A program made the position numbers and the translations under genes. 64,000 nt of DNA from Bradyrhizobium yuanmingense. GTDB lineage: Bacteria; Pseudomonadota; Alphaproteobacteria; Rhizobiales; Xanthobacteraceae. Of this stretch, positions 49,571-59,103 are shown one piece after another (positions within the stretch are counted from its first letter, which is position 1; the number at the start of each line of letters is the position of its first letter). The notes under the pieces were generated by a model. The model did no database searches, was not told the origin of the DNA, and saw only the letters and a list, made by a program, of their open reading frames with translations. The stretch covers positions 496,001 to 560,000 of the forward strand of contig NZ_FMAE01000002.1 of assembly GCF_900094575.1 (NCBI RefSeq), read 5' to 3'.

Positions 49571-51316
49571 CTACCGCCGGTACCCGCTCGCCCGCGAATA
49601 GCCCTGGCGGTGCTGTTGCGCCGGGCGGCTTGCCACGCTGACCCGCGCCTCGCTCGAGGAGGGCGTTGCGAGCTTCAGCTCCTCCAGGAAGATCGGCCGG
49701 GAGAAATAATAGCCCTGCGCGTAGCGGATCTTGGTCGCCGCCTGCAGATAGGCCAGCTCCTCGTAGGTTTCGAGGCCTTCGGCGATCACCGTCATGCCGA
49801 GCGCCTCGCTCAAGGATTCGATCGCGCGCAGGATACCCTGGCTGCGCGGACGATTATGAATGTCGGTGATGAAGGAGCGGTCGATCTTGATCTCGTCGGC
49901 GGTGATGTCGGCCAGCGCCGAGAGCGAGGAATAGCCGGTGCCGAAATCGTCGATGGAGACGCCGACGCCGAGCTTGCGGAACATCGGCAGGATCTCGTCC
50001 TGAAAATGATTCTTGGCGACGAAAGCATCTTCCGTCACCTCGATCATGAACCGCTGCGGAAAGCCGGTCTCCTCCAGCGCCTGCGCAAAGCTGCGCATGA
50101 ATTCGGGATTGCCGGCCTGCTTGGCGGCAACGTTGATGCTGATGGTCGCTTCCGGGCCGAACGTGTCGTTGATCAGGTCGATCGACTTGACGATCTCGGC
50201 GAGCACGAGATGGGTCAGCTCGTCGATCAGGCCGAGCTCGCCGGCAAGATTGATGAACGAGCCGGGCGCCTGGATCACGCCTTCGTCGTCGCGCAGGCGC
50301 ACCAAGGCCTCGATGCCCTTCACGGCCTGCGTGCGGATGTCGACCTTGGACTGGAAGGCGCAGCAGAAGCGCTTTTCCAGGATGGCGAGCCGCAGCGACT
50401 GCTCGACCTTCATCCGCGCCTGCGCCTCGCGCTCCATGCTGGCATCGAAGAAGGCGGCCAGTCCCTTGCCATTGTTCTTGATGCGGTACATCGCGATGTC
50501 CGCGTTCTGCCGCAGCGTTTCGAAGCTGCGTCCATGGTCGGGATAGAGGCTGATGCCGACTGAGGTCGAGGCGAACACTTCCGAATGGTCGATGAAGAAC
50601 GGCGCGGTCAGCCGCTCCAGCGTCGATTGCATGAATTCGGCGACTTCCTCCTGGCTCTGGACCGGTGACAGCAGCAGCAGGAATTCGTCGCCCGAGATGC
50701 GCGAGAGTATGTCGGAATCGCGCAAGTCCCGTCCGAGCCGCTTCGCCAGCTCGACCAGCAGCGCGTCGCCCACGGCGTGGCCGTAATAGTCGTTGATGTG
50801 CTTGAAATTGTCGACGTCGAGAAAGGCCAGCGCAAAACGTTCGCCGCTGCGGTCGTGCGCGAGCAGGGCATTGGCGCGGTGCTCGATCACGCGGCGCGAG
50901 GGCAGCCCGGTCAGCTCGTCGAAATAGGCCGAGCGGAACAGCTGGTCCTCGAAATTCTTCTGCTCGGTGATGTCGGAGGATGCCGAGATCAGCAGCTCGC
51001 GTCCGTCGAGACGAACGGGGCGATGGGTCGTGAGCAGCACCTTTCGCGCGGCGCCGACGTGAAGCGCTTCCTCGGTCACGACCGGCTGCCCGTCGCTCAG
51101 GGCCTGGCGGCAGGCCTCGCGCCGCGGCGTCAGATCGGGTGAAGGACGGCTGCCGTCCAGGCCGAGCTGCGCGGCGGCGGCATCGTTGACCAGCAGCAAC
51201 TCGCCATGCGCGTCCTGCACGGTGAGGCCGGCCGGCAGCATTCTAACGATTTCCTTGAGAAAACCGAGCTCGGCTTCAGTCGCGCCGGAATATTGATTGT
51301 CGTTCATAGAAGTCAT
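49571..51316 (-). CDS. PAS-GGDEF-EAL protein with a variant GGDEF site
   Basis: 581 residues from ATG 51316 (ATG 51307 is possible; neither has a strong ribosome binding site). PAS domain (AGLTVQDAHGELLLVNDAAA); GGDEF domain from LTGLPSRRVIEHRAN has SRISGDEFLLL, so the motif is SGDEF and cyclase activity may be reduced; EAL domain: GIEALVRLR, INVAAKQAG, IDDFGTGYSSLSAL and EGLETYEELA, complete. It may be a phosphodiesterase or a GTP-binding regulator. Cytoplasmic; no TM. Confidence 0.9.
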   Translation of the reverse strand: MTSMNDNQYSGATEAELGFLKEIVRMLPAGLTVQDAHGELLLVNDAAAAQLGLDGSRPSPDLTPRREACRQALSDGQPVVTEEALHVGAARKVLLTTHRPVRLDGRELLISASSDITEQKNFEDQLFRSAYFDELTGLPSRRVIEHRANALLAHDRSGERFALAFLDVDNFKHINDYYGHAVGDALLVELAKRLGRDLRDSDILSRISGDEFLLLLSPVQSQEEVAEFMQSTLERLTAPFFIDHSEVFASTSVGISLYPDHGRSFETLRQNADIAMYRIKNNGKGLAAFFDASMEREAQARMKVEQSLRLAILEKRFCCAFQSKVDIRTQAVKGIEALVRLRDDEGVIQAPGSFINLAGELGLIDELTHLVLAEIVKSIDLINDTFGPEATISINVAAKQAGNPEFMRSFAQALEETGFPQRFMIEVTEDAFVAKNHFQDEILPMFRKLGVGVSIDDFGTGYSSLSALADITADEIKIDRSFITDIHNRPRSQGILRAIESLSEALGMTVIAEGLETYEELAYLQAATKIRYAQGYYFSRPIFLEELKLATPSSSEARVSVASRPAQQHRQGYSRASGYRR

Positions 51317-51521
51317 GAATCTTGTTGTTTCAGCGCGCCTTTGCAATGGGCGCGATCTTCCGCGGTTCCCTCTTAAGTTTGGTTAAGGGGTCAGGAGAAA
51401 TACGGGGGTGTTTTGGAGAAAACTTGCGACGATCCGACGCGCGCTGGCGATCGTCATTAACGGAGCGTCAACGCGCTCGGCGAAACAGCGAAGTATCCGC
51501 GTGGGAGCGATTTCGCCTGCG

Positions 51522-51657
51522 GCCATCCTTCGAGACGCCCGCCGTGGGCGGGCCCTCAGGATGAGGGCCGGAGTGCGCTGCGCGATATCACCCGAGCACC
51601 GATGCCGCTTAGCCTCATCCTGAGGAGACCGCGAAGCGGTCGTCTCGAAGGACGAGG
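51522..51657. repeat. Intergenic dyad repeat family 4
   Basis: ccatccttcgagacgc on the left is mirrored by cgtctcgaaggacgagg on the right, with ctcaggatgagg and cctcatcctgagg between them. This imperfect palindrome of about 135 bp resembles a repeat common between Bradyrhizobium genes. No gene is supported between 51347 and 51739. Confidence 0.65.
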
Positions 51658-51739
51658 CGCTTGCTCAGGTCGCGCAAGTGCCACACGCGATTGCGCCACC
51701 GCGCGGGCAGCAAGAAGCACACCTTACATGTTGCGACGT

Positions 51740-52705
51740 CTACTCGCTTCGTGGAATTCGGCACTGCATGATGCAATGCAGCCCGGTTTTCAGATACGAG
51801 ATCTCGGTTTTGCCGTCGAAAGCCGACAGCGCCGACTTCAAGAGCTTGGTGCCGAAGCCGGGCTCCGACACCTTGTCCACGCTCGGTCCTTCGGTTTCGT
51901 CCCAGGTGATCGTCAGGCGGTCGTCGGTGATGGTCCATGACACCTGCAACAGACCGCGCGGTGAGGAGAATGCGCCGTACTTGCCTGCATTGGTGGCGAG
52001 CTCGTGAAACATCAATGACAGCGTGACCGCGAGCTTGGGCGGCAGGAACAGCCGCTCGCCGTTGAGCGTGAAGCGGACATGGCCGTAAGGCCCGAGCTCG
52101 GAGATCAGGAGGTCGCGGATGTCGCAGCCGGCCTTGTCGATCCGCGAAATCAAATCATCGGTTGCGGCCAGCGAGCGCAGCCGCGGATCGACCCGGGCCC
52201 AGACCTGTGGCTGGTCGTGCAACACCTGGTGCACCACGGCATGCACCGTCGACAGCTTGTTCTTCAGCCGATGCTGGAGCTCCTCCACCAGCAGCTTGCG
52301 ATAATCCTCTTCCTCGATCAGGCGTTTGGAAATTCGGCGCTGCTCGGCCAGCATGGTGCGATAGTGCTCGACACCCCAGATGGTGATCGCGCACACGGTC
52401 CAGTAAAGCGCCAACAGGACAAACCGCGCGCGATCCGCAAACGCATCGCCGAAATTCAGGGTGACGCCGAGCACGCCGCCGACGAGCGCCGTCACGATGC
52501 CGATCCGGAATCCGCCCAGGGCCGCAGCAAAGAAGACGGCCGGGAAGTACGGCGTGAAATAGATGTCGGGACGAACCTGAGCGAGGCCCCAGCGAACCAA
52601 GGTTGCAGCCAACAGGCAGACCACCGCAAAGCCGATGCTCAGGGCGAGCGAGGGCGGCGCCGCACCCTGCCAGCCCTTGCGGAACTCCTCGATCAGCTTC
52701 CTCAT
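51740..52705 (-). CDS. Membrane HWE-family sensor histidine kinase
   Basis: 321 residues. Four hydrophobic segments in the first 110 residues (ALSIGFAVVCLLAATLVRWG; FFAAALGGFRIGIVTALVGG) resemble DUF4118. Histidine phosphorylation box EELQHRLKNKLSTVHAVVHQ is of HWE/HisKA_2 type; N-box FHELATNAGKYGAFS; C-terminal GFGTKLLKSAL. There is no partner response regulator beside it. Kinases of this class often feed general stress or light responses in alphaproteobacteria. Confidence 0.88.
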   Translation of the reverse strand: MRKLIEEFRKGWQGAAPPSLALSIGFAVVCLLAATLVRWGLAQVRPDIYFTPYFPAVFFAAALGGFRIGIVTALVGGVLGVTLNFGDAFADRARFVLLALYWTVCAITIWGVEHYRTMLAEQRRISKRLIEEEDYRKLLVEELQHRLKNKLSTVHAVVHQVLHDQPQVWARVDPRLRSLAATDDLISRIDKAGCDIRDLLISELGPYGHVRFTLNGERLFLPPKLAVTLSLMFHELATNAGKYGAFSSPRGLLQVSWTITDDRLTITWDETEGPSVDKVSEPGFGTKLLKSALSAFDGKTEISYLKTGLHCIMQCRIPRSE

Positions 52706-52884
52706 GCCCTGCCTGGTTGCGATAGGCGTTCGACGATCGAGCGGCCCGTGAGGATGTTACGCATGCCGCCCGTTGAAGCATAGCTTGCCTTGTCGGAAGC
52801 GGGCAGGAATAGTGACCGCTGCCGCGACGGCCGCGGCCGGCATACGCCATTTGGCATCAAATCACTCGAAAACAGGAACATTCC

Positions 52885-53724
52885 ATGGGCAGGCTGGACG
52901 GCAAGGTTGCGGTGATCACGGGAGCGACGAGCGGCATCGGATTGCGCACTGCGGAAGTCTTCGTTGCCGAAGGTGCCAAAATTGTGATCGCAGGCCGGCG
53001 CGTACCGGAAGGCGAGGCGTTGGCGAAGCAGCTCGGGGCAAGCTGCGTCTTCCGTCAGACCGACGTCACCGTCGAAGCGCAGATGCAGGCGCTGATCGCG
53101 CTCGCGGTCGACAAGTTCGGCAGGATCGATTGCCTGTTCAACAATGCCGGCGGGCCGGCACAGACCGGCGGCATCGAAGGTCTCGAGGTCGAGCGGTTCG
53201 ATGCGGCCATGGCGACGCTGGTGCGCAGCGTCATGCTCGGCATGAAGCACGCCGCGCCCTACATGAAGAAGCAGGGCGGGGGCAGCATCATCAACAATGG
53301 CAGCATTGCCGGCCGCCTCGCCGGCTTTTCGTCGTCAATGGTCTATGGCGCGGCCAAGGCGGCGGTGATCCATCTCACCAAATGCGTGGCGATGGAGCTC
53401 GGCGAATCCAACGTTCGCGTCAACTCGATCTCGCCCGGTGCGATCGCGACCGGCATCTTCGGCAAGGCGCTGGGGCTCTCGACCGATGCCGCCGAGAAGA
53501 CGCCGGCGGTGATGCGCGAAGTCTACAAGACCGCGCAGCCGATCCCCCGCGCGGGTCTTCCTGAAGATATCGCCCAGGCCGCAGTGTTCCTGGCCAGCGA
53601 CGTATCCAGCTTCATCAACGGCCACGACCTCGTCGTCGACGGCGCCATGACCGGCGGCCGCAACTGGAGCCAGCAGCAGCAGGGCTATGTGGCCTTGCGC
53701 AAGGCGTTCGACCAGGAGGCGTAG
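52885..53724 (+). CDS. Short-chain dehydrogenase/reductase
   Basis: 279 residues. Classical SDR features: nucleotide-binding VAVITGATSGIGLRTAEVFV, Arg after the second strand (IVIAGRRVPEG, NADP-like), CLFNNAGG, catalytic Ser in INNGSIAG and Tyr-Lys in MVYGAAKAAV, and C-terminal FINGHDLVVDGAMTGG. It oxidises or reduces a secondary alcohol/ketone. The nearby P450 and flavin monooxygenase suggest a degradation or modification pathway, but it is on the opposite strand. Confidence 0.92.
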   Translation: MGRLDGKVAVITGATSGIGLRTAEVFVAEGAKIVIAGRRVPEGEALAKQLGASCVFRQTDVTVEAQMQALIALAVDKFGRIDCLFNNAGGPAQTGGIEGLEVERFDAAMATLVRSVMLGMKHAAPYMKKQGGGSIINNGSIAGRLAGFSSSMVYGAAKAAVIHLTKCVAMELGESNVRVNSISPGAIATGIFGKALGLSTDAAEKTPAVMREVYKTAQPIPRAGLPEDIAQAAVFLASDVSSFINGHDLVVDGAMTGGRNWSQQQQGYVALRKAFDQEA

Positions 53725-53742
53725 CAGCTCCGGCGATGGTGC

Positions 53743-53842
53743 CGTAGGGTGGGCAAAGGCGCGCCCTTCGCGCGCCGTGCCCACCATCGATGTTTGCACC
53801 CGGAGAAACGTGGTGGGCACGCTTCGCTTTGCCCACCCTACG
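53743..53842. repeat. Intergenic dyad repeat family 2, copy a
   Basis: cgtagggtgggcaaag at one end and ctttgcccaccctacg at the other, with gtgcccacc and ggtgggcac inside. A related copy is at 62722-62820. Could serve as a bidirectional terminator for convergent genes. Confidence 0.75.
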
Positions 53843-53852
53843 AGATCGGCGC

Positions 53853-55229
53853 CTAAACCGCCTTCACCGTCACCCGCAGCCCGTCCCGCGGCTTCGGGAT
53901 CGGCCACATCTGCCAGTCGGGCTTGTAGCCTGGCGCGAGCGACACCTCGATATTCTCCAGGAAATGCCGCGCGAAACATTTCGCCTGCATGTAGGCGAAG
54001 TGCAGGCCGAGGCACATATGCGCGCCGCCGCCGAACGGCACGAAGGCGAAACGGTGACGGCCACGCTGTGCGTCCTCGGTGAAGCGCAGGGGATCGAAAC
54101 GGTCCGGCTCCGGCCAGATCTCCTTCATGTGGTGGGTATAGAGCGGGTTGATGCCGATCGCCGTGCCGGCGGGAATCGCAAAACCCTTGAAGCTGAAATC
54201 GCGCATCGCGCGGCGCGGCATCGACGGCACCGGCGGCTTGAGCCGCAGCGCTTCCTTGAACGCCATCTCGGTCAGCGGCATCTTCTCGAGATCGTCGAAG
54301 CTGGTCGACGCGCCGGAGGCGAGGCCGAGCGCGAGCACCTCCGCGCGCAGCCGGTCCTGCCAGTCCGGATTGGCGGCGAGCTCGCCGATGAAGGAGGTCA
54401 GTGACGAGGTCAGCGTGTCGTGCGCGGCCATCATCAGGAAGCTCATATGGTCGATGATGTCCTGGTCCGACAGCAGCGCGCCGTTCTCATGGGTGGCGCG
54501 GCAGAGCTGCGAGAACAGATCGTCGCCACCGTGATTGCCGCGCCGCAGCGGAATCTGCTCGCGGAAATAGGCGATGATGCGCTTGCGTCCCTTCACCCCT
54601 CGCGCCATCTGGGTGCCGGGCAGGGGGCGGCGGATCGGGGTGACGGCGGCGGCCACCATGTCGATGAAGGCGCGGTTGATCTCGTCGACCTCGGGCCCGA
54701 TATCGGCGCCGAGGAACGAGGCCGCGGCGAGATCGAGCGTGAGCTGTTTCATCGCCGGATAAAGCTGCATCTCGCCCGGCTTCGCCTTCCACTGCGCGAC
54801 GCGCGCGGAAATGCCCCGGTCGAGATCGCCGAGATAGGACTTCATCGGCCCGGACTTGAACGCGACCGAGAGCGCCTTGCGATGCAGGCGATGCTCCTCG
54901 AAATCGAGCAGCATCAATCCGCGCGGAAACAACAGCCCCAGCACCTTGTCCCAGCCATGGGTCGAGGAGAACAGCTTCTGCTGGTCGAACAGCACGAGCT
55001 CGTTGGCCTCGGGCCCGAGCAGCACGACGTTGGTCTCGCCGAAAAAGTGCGTGCGGTAGACCAGTCCGTACTTGGCGCCGTTCGCCTCGATATGGCCCTT
55101 GGGATCGGCGAGCACCTGAAAGGTCTTGCCGATGATCGGCCAGCCTTCGTCGCCGGGAATGTGGGTCAGCTCGTTGCGCTTGGGCGGAGTGAACGGAAGC
55201 GCAGGGGCGGCCACATTCTGCATCGACAT
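53853..55229 (-). CDS. Cytochrome P450
   Basis: 458 residues from ATG 55229 (MSMQNVAAPALPF). I-helix MMAAHDTLTSSLTSF with the acid-alcohol pair; K-helix EALRLKPPVPS (ExxR); heme loop FVPFGGGAHMCLGLHFA with the cysteine ligand. It resembles the CYP120/CYP51-related bacterial group more than CYP101 types. Substrate unknown; inserts one oxygen atom using electrons from a ferredoxin or flavodoxin system not found here. Next to a luciferase-like monooxygenase on the same strand. Confidence 0.93.
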   Translation of the reverse strand: MSMQNVAAPALPFTPPKRNELTHIPGDEGWPIIGKTFQVLADPKGHIEANGAKYGLVYRTHFFGETNVVLLGPEANELVLFDQQKLFSSTHGWDKVLGLLFPRGLMLLDFEEHRLHRKALSVAFKSGPMKSYLGDLDRGISARVAQWKAKPGEMQLYPAMKQLTLDLAAASFLGADIGPEVDEINRAFIDMVAAAVTPIRRPLPGTQMARGVKGRKRIIAYFREQIPLRRGNHGGDDLFSQLCRATHENGALLSDQDIIDHMSFLMMAAHDTLTSSLTSFIGELAANPDWQDRLRAEVLALGLASGASTSFDDLEKMPLTEMAFKEALRLKPPVPSMPRRAMRDFSFKGFAIPAGTAIGINPLYTHHMKEIWPEPDRFDPLRFTEDAQRGRHRFAFVPFGGGAHMCLGLHFAYMQAKCFARHFLENIEVSLAPGYKPDWQMWPIPKPRDGLRVTVKAV

Positions 55230-55323
55230 GACGATTGCTCCGGTTGGCTGGCCCCGCAAACATAGCACGATCCGGCCGCGATGAGCTGCGGTCGTCTTGC
55301 GCACAAAATCGTCACTCCCACCG

Positions 55324-55482
55324 CCGTCGTCCCCGCGGAGGCGGAGACCCATAACCACAGGGAGGAGTTTTGGTGCGAGGCTGGTAGCTCCGAGTCTTCG
55401 TAAATCCGCATCCTGTGGTTATGGGTCCTCAGATGCGCAATTGCGCATCATAGCTCGCGCTGCGCGCGCCCCGGGGCGACGA
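55324..55482. repeat. Intergenic dyad repeat family 1, copy b
   Basis: ccgtcgtccccgcgg and gacccataaccacaggg on the left, tgtggttatgggtcctcaga, atgcgcaattgcgcat and ccccggggcgacg on the right; mirror structure as in copy a. The inner palindrome atgcgcaattgcgcat also occurs in copy d. Confidence 0.7.
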
Positions 55483-55491
55483 GTGGAGTGC

Positions 55492-56727
55492 CTACCGCTT
55501 CGCCGCTTCCTTCTGCAGATCCGGCGCGTTGACGGCGGGAATGGCGACGCGGCCGGGGCCTGTCACCTTCAGCGCCTCGGCGGCCTTCTCATTCTCCATG
55601 ATCTTGGCCATCACCGCCTGGCCCGCGCGCTCGAAGATCGCCCGGTTCTCGATCACGAATTTCTGCGACCTGCGCAGCCCTTCGATATAGCCGTTGATCT
55701 CCGGCACGACGTAGCGCGCCACCATGTCCCAGCTGCGCCGGGTGGCTTCCGGATTGGCCCAGTCGTGAACGAAGCCGATGACGGCGCCGACGCCGCCGGA
55801 GACCTGCATCACGTTCTTGATGGTTTTGACGAGATCGTCGGGCGTGCCGATGGTGGACGCCGCCCCCTCGACGAAGGCGGTCTTGTCGACGGCCTCGTCG
55901 GGCGAGGAGAACGCGGTGAGGCCCGGCCGCTGCAGCGTGCCGACATTATATTCGTTGTGCCAGCGCATCAGCCCGGCGCCGGCCTCGCGGCGGGCTTGTT
56001 CACGCGTTTCGGCGATGTGCCAGGTCAAGAGCACGCGCCAGTCGGCGCGACGCACCGTGGTGCCGTGCTTCTTGGCGGCATCCTCGGCGAACTGCCATTG
56101 CTGCTGCAGCGACATCAGGCCCTGCGTCGTCATCGAGCCCAGCGAGATGATGCCGATGCCGTATTTGCCGGCGAGCGTCATGCCGGATGGCGAGATCTGC
56201 GAAGCCACCACGAACGGCATCTCCTCCTGCAGGGGCAGGATCTGCAGCGCGGCGTCGTTCATCGTGAACCAGTCGCTTTTGGCGGTGACGCGCTCGCCGT
56301 TGAAGAGGCGGCGGATGATGCCGATCGCCTCGTCCTGGCGGTCGCGCTGCGTCATCGGATCGATGCCGAGCGTGTGCGCGTCGGAGGCGAGCGCGCCCGG
56401 TCCGGAGCCGAAAATGGCGCGGCCGCCGGTCATATGGTCGAGCTGCACCATGCGCTGGGCGACGTTGAAGGGATGGTGATAGGGCAGCGACACAACGCCG
56501 GTGCCGAGCTTGATCCGCTTGGTGCGCTCGCCGGCGGCGGCCAGGAACATCTCGGGCGAGGCGATCATCTCCCAGCCCGAGGAATGATGCTCCCCGCACC
56601 AGAACTCGTCATAGCCGAGCGCATCCAGCTGCTCGACCAAGTCGAGATCGCGCCGGAACTGCAGCATCGGATGCTCCCCGATCGGGTGATGCGGGGCAAG
56701 AAAGGCTCCGAACTTCAGGCGCGCCAT
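55492..56727 (-). CDS. LLM-class flavin-dependent monooxygenase
   Basis: 411 residues. Luciferase-like TIM barrel: KFGAFLAPHHPIGEHPML, YDEFWCGEHHSSGWEMIASP, RIKLGTGVVSLPYHHPFNVA and DHMTGGRAIFGSGPGALASD. It uses FMNH2 and O2 from a separate reductase; related enzymes oxidise terpenes (limonene 1,2-monooxygenase type), alkanes or sulfonates. The C-terminal 50 residues are helical. Possibly one pathway with the P450 80 bp beyond repeat 1b. Confidence 0.9.
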   Translation of the reverse strand: MARLKFGAFLAPHHPIGEHPMLQFRRDLDLVEQLDALGYDEFWCGEHHSSGWEMIASPEMFLAAAGERTKRIKLGTGVVSLPYHHPFNVAQRMVQLDHMTGGRAIFGSGPGALASDAHTLGIDPMTQRDRQDEAIGIIRRLFNGERVTAKSDWFTMNDAALQILPLQEEMPFVVASQISPSGMTLAGKYGIGIISLGSMTTQGLMSLQQQWQFAEDAAKKHGTTVRRADWRVLLTWHIAETREQARREAGAGLMRWHNEYNVGTLQRPGLTAFSSPDEAVDKTAFVEGAASTIGTPDDLVKTIKNVMQVSGGVGAVIGFVHDWANPEATRRSWDMVARYVVPEINGYIEGLRRSQKFVIENRAIFERAGQAVMAKIMENEKAAEALKVTGPGRVAIPAVNAPDLQKEAAKR

Positions 56728-57201
56728 GGCGGTCTCTCCGGCTGAATTTTCTGTTTGTTGGCCATGTCAGGCTACGTGCCTGTCGGCACGAACGCAATCA
56801 CGCGATGTCCCGCGCGGTGGAATGCAGGCATGCGCGGCGGCAAGCGAGACGTTGCGTAGTCCTCGCCCGCTTCGCGCTTCATCACGATAACGACGCGCAG
56901 CGCGATTGGGCCGGTCCGTTCATTCGCGTTCGACACCTCCGCGTCGAAGCCTCACAATCAGCACGCGCAGAATTCCTCGCCTCGCTCGTGTCATTTGTGA
57001 CATTCGTCATGATCGGCGCCGCATTTCCGGCGCGGATGCGCCGCGCATCGGCACGAGATTGCGACGTTGCGGTTAATACGTGCGGATTCTTGCGGATTTT
57101 CAGCCAATTTCCCGAATTGACAGCCCACGGTCTTTTTATTTTGCGCCGCAGCAACTATCTGGTTGGGCTGGACGTTGAGCGTCGCCCACCAGGAACTTGC
57201 C
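56728..57201. other. 474-bp intergenic region
   Basis: Divergent promoter space between the monooxygenase (minus) and the esterase (plus). I see no credible gene, tRNA or strong repeat. A long plus-strand frame crossing it continues antisense-like through the esterase gene in another frame and is not supported. Confidence 0.5.
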
Positions 57202-58401
57202 GTGTCGTTAGCCAGAAACATCGATCTGTTGAGACGTCTGCCCCGGCTGGACGGACTGCGCTTCGCCGAGCCCGGCCGCGGTGCAGATGGATCGAGCCCG
57301 CTGCAGGAGGTCACTGGCTTCGGCGACAATCCCGGCGCCTTGCGCATGTTCGCGTTCGTGCCGGCGCAATTGCAGCGGCCGCGCGCGCTCGTCGTCGTGC
57401 TGCATGGCTGCGGGCAAACGGCGGCCGCTTACGATCTCGGCGCGGGTTGGTCGACGCTCGCGCAACATTACGGCTTTGCGCTGTTGATGCCCGAGCAGCA
57501 GCGCATCAACAATGCCAACACCTGCTTCAACTGGTTCAATCCGGAGGACACCGCGCGGGACAGCGGCGAGCCGGGTTCGATCCGCGCGATGATCGCGCAC
57601 ATGGTGAAGACCCATCGAATCGATCCCAGGCGCGTCTTCATCACCGGCCTGTCGGCCGGCGGCGGCATGACCTCGGTGATGCTCGCGACCTATCCGGAAG
57701 TCTTCGCGGCCGGCGCGATCATTGCCGGGCTGCCTTACGGCATCGCCTCGAACTTGCGCGAGGCGCTCGACGGCATGTTTCATTCCCCGGCGCGCCCTTC
57801 GCGCGAGCTCGGCGATCTCGTGCGCAGCGCCTCCGATCATCGCGGCCCCTGGCCGAGGGTCTCGGTGTGGCACGGCAGCGCCGACCGCACCGTCAATCCC
57901 GGCAATGCCAACGAGATCGTCAAGCAGTGGCTCGACCTGCATGGCCTGCCCGAACTGCCGATGGCCGAGACCAATGTCGACGGCTATCCGCGCCAGGCCT
58001 GGTGGGACAAGGACGGCGAGACGCTGGTCGAGTCCTATGCCATCACCGACATGGCGCACGGCACGCCGCTGGGGCTCGCCGACAACGATCAGCGCTACGG
58101 CATCGAAGGCGCCTTCCTGATCGAGGCCGGCATCTCCTCGTCCTACCACATCGCAAAGTTCTTCGGCCTCACCGGCTGGATTGCGGACGCCGCGACGACG
58201 AAGGCGGAAGCCAAATCCGCCACGAAGCCCGCGACGAAGCCTGCCGCGAAGCCGGCGCTCTCGCCCGCACCGCATCTCGCCCGCTCGATCCGCACCGCGG
58301 TCGCCGCGGAGCCGGCCGAGCCGCAGGGCGAGAAGGTGCGCGGCTTCGACCTCGGCCAGATCATCACGCGCGCGCTCACGGCCGCGGGATTGATGAAGTA
58401 G
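57202..58401 (+). CDS. PHB-depolymerase-family esterase
   Basis: 399 residues from GTG 57202 (aggaac upstream); ATG 57163 is less likely. Alpha/beta hydrolase of the esterase PHB (PhaZ-type) family: HGCGQTAAAYDLGAGWSTLA (oxyanion), FITGLSAGGGMTSVML with Ser in G-L-S-A-G, Asp in WHGSADRTVNPGN and His in DMAHGTPLG. NTCFNWFNPEDTARDSGE is family-typical. An Ala/Lys/Pro linker (ATKPATKPAAKP) precedes a C-terminal tail FDLGQIITRALTAAG. No export signal was found, so it may act on intracellular polyester or another ester. Confidence 0.88.
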   Translation: MSLARNIDLLRRLPRLDGLRFAEPGRGADGSSPLQEVTGFGDNPGALRMFAFVPAQLQRPRALVVVLHGCGQTAAAYDLGAGWSTLAQHYGFALLMPEQQRINNANTCFNWFNPEDTARDSGEPGSIRAMIAHMVKTHRIDPRRVFITGLSAGGGMTSVMLATYPEVFAAGAIIAGLPYGIASNLREALDGMFHSPARPSRELGDLVRSASDHRGPWPRVSVWHGSADRTVNPGNANEIVKQWLDLHGLPELPMAETNVDGYPRQAWWDKDGETLVESYAITDMAHGTPLGLADNDQRYGIEGAFLIEAGISSSYHIAKFFGLTGWIADAATTKAEAKSATKPATKPAAKPALSPAPHLARSIRTAVAAEPAEPQGEKVRGFDLGQIITRALTAAGLMK

Positions 58402-58405
58402 CCTC

Positions 58406-58565
58406 GCTGTCGTCCCGGACAAGCGCGCCTGAAGCGCGTGCCGATCCGGGACCCATAGCCACAGGACAAAGTTGGGCACGAAGAGGTGACTCCGAGTCCC
58501 CGTAACCACATCTCCCTGTGGTTATGGATCCCAGATCTGCGCTTGCGCTTGTCCGGGATGACAGC
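58406..58565. repeat. Intergenic dyad repeat family 1, copy c
   Basis: gctgtcgtcccggacaagcg on the left, gtccgggatgacagc on the right, with gggacccatagccacaggac and ccctgtggttatggatccca inside. It lies at the 3' end of the esterase gene. Confidence 0.75.
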
Positions 58566-58605
58566 GGAGTTTGTAGCGGCGGCTTCAATTCAGCTCCGCG
58601 AAAAG

Positions 58606-58908
58606 CTACCCCGTCTGATCGATCACCTCGACCGGCGTCACGCTGATCTCGCCGCCCGCGACCTTCCGCGTCACCTCCTGGTAGTGCTTGAAGAAGTCGC
58701 GCGATTGCAGCGTTTTCTGCGCAGCATCGTCGGCGACGCTGGCGAAGTGGAGATAGCTGCCGTCGTCGCGATGCTTCAGGCAACGATAACCGATCCTCCC
58801 CTTCAGCTCCGCATCGGCGTCGATCGCCGCGATGAAGCGGCCGATCTCGCGGTGCCACTCCTCCGTCGTGCCGTTCTTGAACGCGTATCTGATCATGAAG
58901 TGCTTCAT
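58606..58908 (-). CDS. Small monooxygenase/dimeric alpha-beta-barrel-like protein
   Basis: 100 residues from ATG 58908 (agggagcgtcac upstream). MKHFMIRYAFKNGTTEEWHR, FIAAIDADAELKGRIGYRCL and LHFASVADDAAQKTLQSRDF fit the antibiotic-biosynthesis-monooxygenase/YgiN fold of short dimeric proteins, which often handle quinones or electrophiles. It is divergent from an HxlR regulator with direct-repeat operators between them, a typical inducible detoxification pair. Confidence 0.7.
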   Translation of the reverse strand: MKHFMIRYAFKNGTTEEWHREIGRFIAAIDADAELKGRIGYRCLKHRDDGSYLHFASVADDAAQKTLQSRDFFKHYQEVTRKVAGGEISVTPVEVIDQTG

Positions 58909-58965
58909 GTGACGCTCCCTGTTCGTCTTGTGCGTCATCATCTGCGCGCTTGATACGATCCCGCA

Positions 58966-58992
58966 AGTATGGACAAAATTGATAGTATGGAC
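58966..58992. promoter_or_regulatory. Direct-repeat operator in the HxlR divergent promoter
   Basis: agtatggac occurs at 58966-58974 and 58984-58992, 18 bp apart, between the divergent starts at 58908 and 59104. HxlR/YodB-type regulators bind such promoter regions, so this is the best candidate operator. Confidence 0.5.
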
Positions 58993-59103
58993 TTTTTCGC
59001 CGTTGCTCCTATCCTCATCGCATAGCGTTTTCGAGCGAAGTGGATACCGGTTCGCGTAAAGAAAACGCGTCAAAACAAGAATCTTCCACGTGGAGGAAAC
59101 GAC

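Noticed and set aside
56805..58505. 566-residue plus-strand frame across the esterase gene
   Set aside because: It is Arg-rich, out of frame with the esterase that has a full Ser-Asp-His triad, and starts in a region without a ribosome binding site.
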